NCBI GenBank assembly: GCA_017656135.1
Contig: JACDOJ010000010.1
Location: forward strand, 1 to 50,957
Length of the DNA stretch: 50,957 nt
Direction: 5' to 3'
DNA from: Bacillota bacterium
GTDB lineage: Bacteria; Bacillota; UBA5301
The notes beneath the pieces are model-generated. The model saw only the letters and a list, made by a program, of their open reading frames with translations. It was not told the DNA's origin and made no database searches. Shown here one piece after another: positions 1 to 6,542 of this stretch (positions within the stretch are counted from its first letter, which is position 1; every line of letters begins with the position of its first letter). The translations under genes and the position numbers were made by a program.

Positions 1-1
1 G

Positions 2-328
2 CCCACCACCGACCATGATGCCTACGCCAAGTTCACTAACCAGGCTCAGAGCATAGCCGGCAACCCGCTGTGCCACGCCTCTGTGAGCAACTGGTGTCAG
101 GCCAGCGGCAAGGCAGAAAACTCTGATGAGCGGAAAGACCGGTGCGCCAAAGTCTCCGGCGACGTAGCTGCCAAAGCCATCGAAATGCTTAACGCCTACT
201 TCGACAATAAATTCGCTGCAGCCTACAAGATTCCTGAGGAAGTCGAACGGTGCCGCGGCTGCCATGTAGGCAAAAACACACTGGCCAAAATGAACTGCGC
301 ACCTTGCCACCCCAACGCTCATAAGTAA
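2..328 (+). CDS. C-terminal part of a split-Soret-type c-type cytochrome (C_GCAxxG_C_C-like family)
   Basis: The reading frame is open from the left edge, so the N-terminus and any export signal lie outside the window. The visible 108 residues carry two CxxCH heme c attachment motifs near the C-terminus (CRGCH and CAPCH), plus a cysteine-bearing stretch, NPLCHASVSNWC. That stretch and the following DERKDRCAK segment resemble my recollection of split-Soret cytochromes c and the related C_GCAxxG_C_C family. Such proteins bind heme c outside the cytoplasmic membrane and act in anaerobic electron transfer. The gene stands alone in orientation and is followed by a strong terminator. The family name is an inference from partial sequence; the c-type heme assignment is firm. 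Confidence 0.72.
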   Translation, partial: PTTDHDAYAKFTNQAQSIAGNPLCHASVSNWCQASGKAENSDERKDRCAKVSGDVAAKAIEMLNAYFDNKFAAAYKIPEEVERCRGCHVGKNTLAKMNCAPCHPNAHK

Positions 329-358
329 ACTTATCTGCCTAAGCGGCGAGACATTTAC

Positions 359-387
359 GGCCGCAGGAATTTTCCTGCGGCCTTTTA
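359..387 (+). terminator. Intrinsic terminator after the cytochrome gene
   Basis: A perfect 10-bp GC-rich stem (359-368 with 373-382) closes a 4-nt loop and is followed by TTTTA. It lies 30 nt after the cytochrome stop codon. The next gene converges from the other strand and ends at 413, so the hairpin may serve both, but the T-run favours the plus strand. Confidence 0.85.
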
Positions 388-412
388 GTTTGTTGTTCCT
401 TGCTCTTTCCTT

Positions 413-619
413 TTACTCCTCAAAGAGAGCATTCAGCTCTTCCAAGAGCTTATCTTTACTCTGGCCGTGCACCATTGCAGCCTCAGCTAAGGTTTCGCTG
501 AGGGCGCCGGGACAGCCAAAGCAGGTCATTCCGTACTTCATTAAAACATCTTTAGCTTTCGGGTGCACCTGTAAAGCCTGGTAAATGGTCATCTCTTCAG
601 TGAATCTGTCTTCAGCCAT
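413..619 (-). CDS. DUF1858 / hybrid-cluster-associated redox disulfide domain protein
   Basis: This 68-residue protein has the whole-length pattern of the DUF1858 family, also known as the hybrid-cluster-protein-associated disulfide domain. It has a helical N-terminus, then KYGMTCFGCPGA with a CxxC pair at residues 33 and 36, then a helix ending in LLEELNALFEE. Members are small cytoplasmic proteins thought to take part in thiol or metal-cluster redox chemistry; no reaction is established. It starts with ATG after an AGGAGGAAGAC-type ribosome-binding site and follows the radical-SAM gene by 14 nt, so it is probably co-transcribed with the AmmeMemoRadiSam genes. Confidence 0.8.
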   Translation of the reverse strand: MAEDRFTEEMTIYQALQVHPKAKDVLMKYGMTCFGCPGALSETLAEAAMVHGQSKDKLLEELNALFEE

Positions 620-633
620 GGTCTTCCTCCTGT

Positions 634-1497
634 CTAAGTTTTTCGGGCCGTTGTATACTCTTCCCCAAGCTCCGGTGCGTTTCCTGCGTAGACGTAACGC
701 AAATGCTTCCGTCCCAGGTCCACCGCTTCTTTTAGCCTGCGGAGACTGGTAGGCGGTTTATGCATCCGGTAGTTTGGGAAATACCGCGAGAAATGGATAG
801 GTGTCTCCGGCCCCAGCTCTTTTGCTATCCAACGAACAAGTCCCTCGATTTGTTCCAGGTCATCGTTTTCTCCTGGAACTAGCAGGGTGGTGATCTCCAG
901 GTGAACCCCTGAGTGGGCCAGGGTCTTGGCTGCCTCCAGGACCGTATCCAGCTTGCCCCCGATGAGCCGGGAGTAAAAGTCGGGGGTGAAGGCCTTGATG
1001 TCCAGGTTGACCGCATCCACCAGGGGCAGCAGCTCCTGCCAGGGCTCGGGGTTGATCATCCCATTGGTCACCAAAACCCTTTTTTGGCCGGCCGCTTTCA
1101 AAAGAGGGAGAACATCTAAGAGGTACTCGATGCTCATCAGCGGCTCATTGTAGGTAAAGGCCACCCCGATGCTCCCCACCTCCGCCCCCTGCCGGGCTTG
1201 GTCCACCAGTTCATCGGGAGTGAGCCTGACCACCCTACTTTGCCGGTCCCTGGAGATCTGCCAGTTCTGGCAGAAGGGGCAGTTCAGGTTGCAGCCAAAG
1301 GAACCCACCGAGAGGATGACCGAGCCGGGGTGGAAGTGATAGAGAGGTTTCTTCTCGATGGGATCCAGGGCCACAGCGGTGAAAAGGCCATAGTTCAGAG
1401 AGATAAGCCCCTCTTCGCTCCCGGCCCGGGCCAAACAGCGTCCCTTAACCCCGGGTTTCAGTTTACAGAAATGGGGGCAGAGATCACACTGGATCAC
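634..1497 (-). CDS. amrS: AmmeMemoRadiSam system radical SAM enzyme
   Basis: The 287-residue protein carries the radical-SAM CxxxCxxC motif (C69, C73, C76 in GCNLNCPFCQNW), which binds the [4Fe-4S] cluster that cleaves S-adenosylmethionine. An N-terminal cysteine cluster, CDLCPHFCKL, and the segment AFTYNEPLMSIEYLLD are typical of the AmrS/PflA-like group. In many anaerobes and archaea this enzyme is encoded beside AMMECR1 and Memo proteins, and here the upstream gene is exactly such a fusion, 34 nt away. The substrate of the system is unknown. GTG is the likely start; no ATG offers a better ribosome-binding site. Confidence 0.9.
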   Translation of the reverse strand: MIQCDLCPHFCKLKPGVKGRCLARAGSEEGLISLNYGLFTAVALDPIEKKPLYHFHPGSVILSVGSFGCNLNCPFCQNWQISRDRQSRVVRLTPDELVDQARQGAEVGSIGVAFTYNEPLMSIEYLLDVLPLLKAAGQKRVLVTNGMINPEPWQELLPLVDAVNLDIKAFTPDFYSRLIGGKLDTVLEAAKTLAHSGVHLEITTLLVPGENDDLEQIEGLVRWIAKELGPETPIHFSRYFPNYRMHKPPTSLRRLKEAVDLGRKHLRYVYAGNAPELGEEYTTARKT

Positions 1498-1531
1498 TTC
1501 TTCCGATAACCTGTGCCAGAAACGGGCTGGC

Positions 1532-2953
1532 CTACTTATAGCGGGTCACCTCGAACTCAGCCAGGGAAACCCCGTCTTCATCAGGGGCTATCCCCGCTTT
1601 TTGTTTAGCCACCGCAATCTGTTGATCGGTGGTGTCGATTCCCTCCAGGTCCGGCAGGAGCAGACCCCGCCGGCCGTCTTTAGCCACAATAATCCCGTGG
1701 ACCTTCGGATCGTGTTTCGAAAGGTCTTCTACTTCCCTGGGTTCTGTAAGTACGTCCACCGAGTAGGTGAGCTCCGGCAGTTCCTCGGGAGTAACCGGTT
1801 CAAACCTGGGATCAGCTGAGACTGACCGGATGGCGTTGTGCACCACTTCTTCTGCCAGGGTCGGCTGGGTAGGTATGAAAGTGCCGATGCACCCTCGCAG
1901 GGCTTTGTGTTTTTTCACCGAAACAAAAACCCCGGCTTGCTCCGGAAGGTCCTTAGGGAGCTCTGGATACTTTTTGAGTATCTCCCCCTCCCGGACGTAC
2001 TTTTCAGCCGCCTCCCGGGCCAGCTTCACTATGGGATGCTCCTTTTCCCGGCGCTTGGCTATCTCCTCTTTACCTTTATTAATGAGCCAATCCAAGTAGC
2101 GACGGGAGTCTGCCTCCTCTCCTGGTTTCCAACTGGCTACGGCATAACCGACACCGAAGGGGCCCTGGTAGCTGTAGAATTTTGGCTCCACCTGGCGACC
2201 GTCAACAGCCCCGGCCATCATCACAAAGGGGCGGAAACCACACTCCCCGGCAGCTTCCCTCAGTTCCTCGTCAAGAGAGAGGAGAGCCTCGACGTTACCG
2301 GTTTCCAGAGCCCGGGTTACAGCAGCATCAAACTCCTTGCCTCTGGGATTGAAACCGCTGGGAGCATCTGGAGTCAACCGGTGGGAGAGGTCACCGGAGG
2401 CCAGTACCACTGCCCTTCGGCCGAAATTTGTGGCAGCACGCTGAACCGCTAGGCCAAAGGCGTACAGTTTGTCCAGGGGCAGCAGGCCCATGGTCACCGA
2501 AACCACCTTGCCCCGCCAGCCCGCCTTGTTTAGATAGTACAAAGGGACCAGAGCGCCGTGGTCTAAGTTGAGCCTGATCCTGTACTGTCTAACAATATCC
2601 AAAGTCAGTGGAATGATGGGTACATCCAGGGCTTCGGCTTCATCTTGGATGGCCCCGGCAAAAGGTCCGTCCACCACAAACTCCAGTCGTTCCTGGGGAG
2701 CGCCGAAATCACCGAAATCTCCCTCCACCAGGGGAGCAAAGTTGATCACGATGCCGTCTTGAAAGACCGGACCGTGGGGTGAGATCACTACCACTACCTC
2801 AGGCTGAAGAGAAGCCATCTCCCGGCAGAGCTCCTCCAGCCCTTTCTTGGTCTTGGTCACCTGATTAATTTGTTTCTTTCCCACAGCCGGAATCAATAAC
2901 GGGGGATGCGGCGCGACCCCGGTCAAAACAATTCCCTTCTCAGTGTTTTCCAC
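1532..2953 (-). CDS. Memo-AMMECR1 fusion protein (AmmeMemoRadiSam system A/B)
   Basis: This 473-residue protein joins two domains usually encoded separately. Residues about 1-270 match the Memo family, which has the fold of class III extradiol dioxygenases; the likely metal-ligand histidines are in VAPHPP (H16), VISPHGP and SGDLSHR. Residues about 295-473 match AMMECR1, with its hallmark LRGCIG and a conserved TYSVDVL strand. The linker is highly charged (KGKEEIAKRREKEH). GTG is the start, seven bases after AAGGAGGG. The fusion, together with the radical-SAM gene just downstream, defines the AmmeMemoRadiSam system, whose biochemical function is not settled. Memo proteins bind iron or copper in eukaryotes; extending this to bacteria is inference. 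Confidence 0.9.
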   Translation of the reverse strand: MENTEKGIVLTGVAPHPPLLIPAVGKKQINQVTKTKKGLEELCREMASLQPEVVVVISPHGPVFQDGIVINFAPLVEGDFGDFGAPQERLEFVVDGPFAGAIQDEAEALDVPIIPLTLDIVRQYRIRLNLDHGALVPLYYLNKAGWRGKVVSVTMGLLPLDKLYAFGLAVQRAATNFGRRAVVLASGDLSHRLTPDAPSGFNPRGKEFDAAVTRALETGNVEALLSLDEELREAAGECGFRPFVMMAGAVDGRQVEPKFYSYQGPFGVGYAVASWKPGEEADSRRYLDWLINKGKEEIAKRREKEHPIVKLAREAAEKYVREGEILKKYPELPKDLPEQAGVFVSVKKHKALRGCIGTFIPTQPTLAEEVVHNAIRSVSADPRFEPVTPEELPELTYSVDVLTEPREVEDLSKHDPKVHGIIVAKDGRRGLLLPDLEGIDTTDQQIAVAKQKAGIAPDEDGVSLAEFEVTRYK

Positions 2954-2978
2954 AGTATTCCCTCCTTGAGACTATTTG

Positions 2979-4220
2979 CTATTTGGGGCAAATTAAGTCA
3001 GTGCGTCTGTGTAAGGGACGCCCCAGCCAAACGTGGCCGGCCAGGGTTGCCTCCTCTTCACCCTCGATGCTGAGGTAAACCTCGCTGCTCGGAAACAGCT
3101 CGGCTACGGTGTTGACGATGCCGTAAACCACTAGTTCCTCCCAGTGGCCTCCGCCCCGGAAGGCAGTTTTGATCTCCGGCCCAAGCTCTATACTTATCTT
3201 ACCCTCTGAGGAAATTTCCACTGCCTGAATCGTAGTATCCGGCGGCAGGAGCGGGTAGAGAATGCTCCCTGGCCCGGGGCCGTCTATCAGTTCCTCCAAG
3301 GTCAGTTTGAGCAGTTCCTCGGAAGTTAGTTCCGAATCGGTGGCTAGTTCCGGCAGGTTTCTCAGCTCTGGGACTAAGCAGTCATCCTGGTTGGTCGGCC
3401 CAGGAAAATACAGCACTACTTCTCCTTTGCGCCTGGGCAGCTCCGGTAGGCTCACAGTTTCTTCCTCGCCTGGGCTACCCAGAGGAGACCTCTGGCGCCT
3501 AGTCTTGCTCTCCACCAGGTACTGAACCACACCTTCAAAAATAGCCTCAGCTACCTTCTGCCTGTACTCACCGGTGGCCAAAAGGTCCGCCTCCCGGGGG
3601 TTGGAGAGAAACCCCACTTCCACCATGGCCGCCGGCATATCTACTTTACCTAAGACCCAGAATTCGCCGGGCTTGGCCTTGCGCCGGTTAGGCCCGAGCT
3701 TAGTGACTAGCATGTTTTGAATGCTGACCGCCAGCATCCTGCTGTCTTCCCGGCCGGGGTAGTAAAAGGTCTGAGCCCCAGACCAGACCGGCTCCAGGAA
3801 ACTGTTGGCGTGGATCGAGAGGAAGATCTTTCCTTTCCCCTGGTTGGCTTGTTCCACGCGGTGAGTCAGTTCCGGTCGCTTCCAGCCTCCGCTTCCATCC
3901 CAGTCCGGCGGGAGCACCTCGGAGTCATCTTCTCTGGTTAACCTGGCATCCATCGCCGACCGGAGAAAAAGGTTTTTAAGCCTGATCGCAATATCCAAGA
4001 CCAGCTCTTTTTCGGTGAGCCCCTGAGGGCTGACACACCCTGGATCTCGGCCACCGTGCCCCGGATCGATATAGATTATCTTGCCTGAGACAATCTCCGT
4101 CAGAGGCACCATGGTCTCTTGCACCAGCGGCCAGACCCAGAAGGATGCGGCCCCGACCACCAGCGCTAAAACCAAAAAGAGTGTTTTTGCCCGAACGAAA
4201 AAGACAACTTTCCGGTGCAT
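2979..4220 (-). CDS. N-acetylmuramoyl-L-alanine amidase (CwlD-like) fused to a GerMN domain
   Basis: A membrane anchor or signal (residues 11-30, LFLVLALVVGAASFW core) precedes an Amidase_3 domain. This zinc enzyme cleaves the amide bond between muramic acid and the stem peptide. Expected ligands are visible: H55 in IDPGHGG, E70 in TEKELVLDIA, H137 in SIHANS, and the catalytic E201 in VEVGFLSN. After a proline/charge-rich linker, residues about 255-405 form a GerMN domain (VVLYFPGP, TLEELIDGPGPGS, GIVNTVAEL), found in sporulation and germination proteins. CwlD trims peptides during muramic-delta-lactam formation in the spore cortex, so a cortex role is plausible. ATG start; its ribosome-binding site lies inside an inverted repeat (4226-4278). 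Confidence 0.87.
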   Translation of the reverse strand: MHRKVVFFVRAKTLFLVLALVVGAASFWVWPLVQETMVPLTEIVSGKIIYIDPGHGGRDPGCVSPQGLTEKELVLDIAIRLKNLFLRSAMDARLTREDDSEVLPPDWDGSGGWKRPELTHRVEQANQGKGKIFLSIHANSFLEPVWSGAQTFYYPGREDSRMLAVSIQNMLVTKLGPNRRKAKPGEFWVLGKVDMPAAMVEVGFLSNPREADLLATGEYRQKVAEAIFEGVVQYLVESKTRRQRSPLGSPGEEETVSLPELPRRKGEVVLYFPGPTNQDDCLVPELRNLPELATDSELTSEELLKLTLEELIDGPGPGSILYPLLPPDTTIQAVEISSEGKISIELGPEIKTAFRGGGHWEELVVYGIVNTVAELFPSSEVYLSIEGEEEATLAGHVWLGRPLHRRTDLICPK

Positions 4221-4225
4221 CTCTC

Positions 4226-4278
4226 ACCCCACCTCGTCTGGTGACATCGCTAAAAACTATTCAAGGAAGAGGTGGGGT
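4226..4278 (-). promoter_or_regulatory. 10-bp inverted repeat that would sequester the ribosome-binding site of the amidase-GerMN gene
   Basis: Positions 4226-4235 and 4269-4278 are a perfect 10-bp inverted repeat. In the minus-strand mRNA the upstream arm reads ACCCCACCUC and the downstream arm GAGGUGGGGU. The downstream arm contains the only Shine-Dalgarno-like sequence of the amidase gene, whose ATG follows five bases later. The 33-nt loop lies in the gap after the methyltransferase gene. A folded leader would limit translation; whether this is regulated is inference. Confidence 0.5.
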
Positions 4279-4289
4279 ATAACAGAGGT

Positions 4290-4883
4290 CTATTTGCGAC
4301 CGGCTAGGATTCGGTATCCTCCTGACTTCTCCAGGGTTTCTACATTGCCGAAAACCGACTCAATTTTCTTGGCAAAGCTTTTGGCCCCCTGTTTCGTCTG
4401 TACCACCGCTGCGAACAGGCCCCCCGGCTTAAGGTGGGCGTAGGCCCCATCCACAAAGGGGTAGTAGACCTTTTTTCCGGCTCTGATAGGCGGGTTGGTC
4501 ACGATGAGGTCAAAATCCTCAGGTATCTGGCTGAACCCGTCGCTTTCCCTGACCTCCACATTGGAAATCCGGTTGAGGCGGGCGTTCTCTCGGGCGAGGT
4601 CTAGAGCTCGGGTGTTCACATCCACCAGCAAGACCCATCCCTCTTCGGCTTCTCTGGCCAAAGCCAGGCCGATGACTCCGTAACCGCAGCCCAGATCCAA
4701 AATATGGTCAGTAGAAACAACCGGCACCGTCTCCGCTAAGAGCAGGGATCCTTTGTCCACCTTGTGCTTGCTGAAAACCCCGGCATCGCTTTTTAGGCGG
4801 AGAGTTTTTCCCCGGACGGTGGCTTGAAAAAACACCGGATCACTGGGAGCTTGTGGTATATTAGAGTAGTAGTGCTCAGGCAT
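4290..4883 (-). CDS. Class I SAM-dependent methyltransferase, RsmC-like (small domain)
   Basis: The 197-residue protein has the SAM-binding glycine motif LDLGCGYGVIGLALA, an acidic strand end (VLLVDVN), and TNPPIRAG. The last is the NPP(F/Y/I) motif of N-methyltransferases that modify exocyclic amino groups, as in RsmC (16S rRNA m2G1207). The N-terminal HYYSNIPQAPSDP and the final GYRILAGRK match the YbxB group of Firmicutes. In Bacillus subtilis ybxB sits between rplL and rpoB; here it is 40 kb away from that site. It is divergent from the OsmC gene. The rRNA target is inferred from the family. Confidence 0.82.
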   Translation of the reverse strand: MPEHYYSNIPQAPSDPVFFQATVRGKTLRLKSDAGVFSKHKVDKGSLLLAETVPVVSTDHILDLGCGYGVIGLALAREAEEGWVLLVDVNTRALDLARENARLNRISNVEVRESDGFSQIPEDFDLIVTNPPIRAGKKVYYPFVDGAYAHLKPGGLFAAVVQTKQGAKSFAKKIESVFGNVETLEKSGGYRILAGRK

Positions 4884-4996
4884 ATTTTATCGACCCTTCC
4901 ACATTAAGTATTGTTCTCTTTTCACTGAGTATATCCTCGCCGGGTGTACCAGTGGGTAATATAAAAAATGACAAGGAAGTTAGGGGGAATTTACGA

Positions 4997-5416
4997 ATGC
5001 ATGCAGAACTCAGATGGATCGACGGATTGACCTTCGCCGCCAAAGGCGCTACCAATCACTGGGTGGTGTTAGACACCCGTAAAGAGATCGGGGGGCATGA
5101 CGGTGCCAGTTCCCCGATGGAGATGGTCCTTTTCGGGCTCATGGGCTGCAGCGCCTTTGACGTGGTTTCTATTTTAAAGAAAATGCGGATGGAACCCAGA
5201 GACTTCCGGGTCTACGTCGAAGCCGAACGAGCCAGCGAGCACCCGAAAGTTTTCACTAAGATTCACCTCAAGTACGTCTTCTACGGAGATGAGTTAAAAA
5301 AGGAAAACCTGGAACGGGCGGTCAGCCTATCCCAGGAAAAATACTGCTCGGTAGCGGGAATGCTGAAGCAGGCCGTAGAGATAACCTACGAGATTGTAGT
5401 TAATCCCCAAGAATAA
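4997..5416 (+). CDS. OsmC family protein
   Basis: This 139-residue protein has the OsmC/Ohr pattern with two redox cysteines, C51 in GLMGCSAFDV and C117 in EKYCSVAGML. The family reduces organic hydroperoxides with dithiol donors, although YhfA-like members with this GLMGCxAxDVVxIL signature have unclear substrates. The start is placed at ATG 4997, nine bases after AGGGGGA; an earlier in-frame GTG at 4952 has no ribosome-binding site and would add 15 atypical residues. The gene converges with the thioredoxin-like selenoprotein gene, and the two share a terminator region. Its presence among thiol-redox genes suggests a role in peroxide or sulfur stress. Confidence 0.85.
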   Translation: MHAELRWIDGLTFAAKGATNHWVVLDTRKEIGGHDGASSPMEMVLFGLMGCSAFDVVSILKKMRMEPRDFRVYVEAERASEHPKVFTKIHLKYVFYGDELKKENLERAVSLSQEKYCSVAGMLKQAVEITYEIVVNPQE

Positions 5417-5452
5417 AGAAAGATGAGGCGACGTCTAAGACGTCGTCTCATC
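5412..5452 (-). terminator. Terminator of the ArsR-thioredoxin-selenoprotein operon, possibly bidirectional
   Basis: A 15-bp stem (5422-5436 with 5438-5452, one G-U pair) overlaps the last codons of the selenoprotein gene on the minus strand. There it is followed by TTTCTTTATTC. The OsmC gene ends four bases before it on the plus strand, so the hairpin separates two converging transcripts. On the plus strand there is no T-run. Confidence 0.65.
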
Positions 5453-5779
5453 ACTTCCATCAGCTTGCTCCTGGAGAATCTGATCGATCTCGCTGATTAA
5501 CAGAGGTACGAACAGGTGCCCCGTAATCCTAATATCGCCATTCATCCGAACGATGGGGAGAGGGGCCGATCCGTTCTCGTACATTTCTCTGACTTCTGGG
5601 TCATTAGTTTCGGTTATATCCCTAAATGTTGTTTTCACTAGATTACCGTACATTGCTGAGAGTATTTCAGCGACTTCCCACGTGGTCTCCTCCAGAGACT
5701 TGGCCGGGCCTCAGCCGCCGCTGTAGCACCCAGCCACCTCTCTGGTTCCGAAGACCTCGATAGACACCTGCTTTTCCAC
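5435..5779 (-). CDS. Thioredoxin-like selenoprotein (in-frame UGA as selenocysteine, C-X4-U motif)
   Basis: The frame reads from GTG at 5779 to TAG at 5435 and is interrupted only by TGA at 5711-5713. Read as selenocysteine, it gives a 114-residue protein: a beta strand (SIEVFGT), then GCYSGGUGPAK with C18 and U23, a helix (SLEETTWEVAEILSAMYG), and a second half with APLPIVRMNGDIRITG, where a proline before a strand matches the cis-proline of thioredoxin folds. An SD-like AGGTG precedes the GTG by six bases. The gene begins 9 nt after the thioredoxin stop and is in the same operon. A SECIS-like hairpin follows the UGA. Without recoding, only a 72-residue piece lacking the redox motif would be called. 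The reaction is unknown; a disulfide reductase partner of the thioredoxin is inferred. A nonsense mutation is the alternative. Confidence 0.78.
5685..5699 (-). promoter_or_regulatory. Bacterial SECIS-like hairpin downstream of the UGA
   Basis: In the mRNA a 5-bp stem, GUCUC paired with GAGAC, starts 12 bases after the UGA and closes the loop UGGAG. The loop begins 17 bases after the UGA and has a G in its second position. These features fit the loose rules for bacterial SECIS elements: a short stem, a small apical loop with an early G, and a spacing of about 16-37 nt. A lower helix of CCC with GGG across an internal loop is possible. Confidence 0.6.
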
Positions 5780-5788
5780 TTCTGTCAC

Positions 5789-6118
5789 CTACCCGATGGC
5801 CTCGTCCAGTCGTTGGGACAATACTGCTTTAGGCTGAGCGCCGACAATCTGATCGGCCACTTTGCCGTCTTTGAAGATCATCAAAGTGGGGATACTCATT
5901 ATACCGTAGGCCGAAGCAGTCCGGGGGTTTTCATCCACATTGAGCTTGCCCACTTTGGCCTTACCGGCGTATTCGGCGGCGAGCTCCTCGACAACTGGAG
6001 CTATTGCCCGGCAAGGCATGCACCAGGCTGCCCAGAAATCCACCAGTACTACTCCGTCTGCTTGCAGGACCTCACTTTCAAAGTTGGCATCGGTCAATTC
6101 AATTGTGTGCTGACCCAT
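5789..6118 (-). CDS. Thioredoxin with a WCMPC active site
   Basis: The 109-residue protein has the full thioredoxin fold: [20 protein letters not shown] with active-site C33 and C36, D28 in VDFWA, and the cis-proline in [10 protein letters not shown]. It reduces protein disulfides in the cytoplasm. The usual WCGPC is replaced by WCMPC, which should change the redox potential. ATG start after AAGGAGTG. It lies between an ArsR-type regulator (26 nt upstream) and the selenoprotein gene (9 nt downstream), so it is not a stand-alone housekeeping trxA. The operon context suggests it serves a specific substrate or recycles the selenoprotein. Confidence 0.92.
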   Translation of the reverse strand: MGQHTIELTDANFESEVLQADGVVLVDFWAAWCMPCRAIAPVVEELAAEYAGKAKVGKLNVDENPRTASAYGIMSIPTLMIFKDGKVADQIVGAQPKAVLSQRLDEAIG

Positions 6119-6144
6119 ACTTCAAACACTCCTTTTATGGTATC

Positions 6145-6447
6145 TTAGCTCTCTTGAGAGGTACATTCCCAAGACTCGGAGTCCAGTTCTACACCTAATA
6201 TCTCCAGTATGGCGATGACTCTTTCGTCGGCTAACCTGTAGCATGTGCGCATTCCATCCCGCCGGGACCTAAGAATGCCGGCCCGGCTTAAGATGGCCAG
6301 GTGCTGGGAAACATTGGCCTGTTTAAGTTCCAATAGATTTTCCAAATTGCTCACACAGCGCTCGCCTTTGCATACTGCAGCGACGATGCGGAGGCGCGTC
6401 GGATGTGCCAGCGTCTTCAAAAAACCGGCGGCTGACTCATAGTCCAC
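6145..6447 (-). CDS. ArsR/SmtB family transcriptional regulator
   Basis: This 100-residue winged-helix protein begins AAGFLKTLAHPTRLRIV, and its recognition helix region reads KQANVSQHLAILSRAGIL. C26 and C31 (VCKGERCVSNL) sit where ArsR sensors often bind metals or form thiol switches; further cysteines are C69 and C95. The family dissociates from DNA upon binding a metal(loid) or upon thiol oxidation. The GTG start follows GAGGG by six bases. It heads the operon with thioredoxin and the selenoprotein and has a palindromic AT-rich operator overlapping its promoter, which implies autoregulation. The inducer (arsenite, other thiophilic metals or reactive sulfur) cannot be decided from sequence. 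Confidence 0.88.
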   Translation of the reverse strand: MDYESAAGFLKTLAHPTRLRIVAAVCKGERCVSNLENLLELKQANVSQHLAILSRAGILRSRRDGMRTCYRLADERVIAILEILGVELDSESWECTSQES

Positions 6448-6475
6448 ATGGAAACCCTCCCTGGAGCACCTACCT

Positions 6476-6512
6476 TAATTATAATATTCTAATATAATAA
6501 TTAATTTGTCAA
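6476..6512 (-). promoter_or_regulatory. Promoter and palindromic operator of the ArsR operon
   Basis: On the minus strand TTGACA (6507-6512) lies 15 bases before TAGAAT (6486-6491). Positions 6476-6503 form an imperfect 28-bp inverted repeat (TAATTAT..ATATT AG AATAT..ATAATTA) that covers the -10 region. ArsR-type operators are AT-rich inverted repeats at this place, so self-repression is likely. The 15-base spacer is short of the 17-base optimum. Confidence 0.6.
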
Positions 6513-6542
6513 GTACTTTTTTTCAGTATCTCCAATTCCTGT

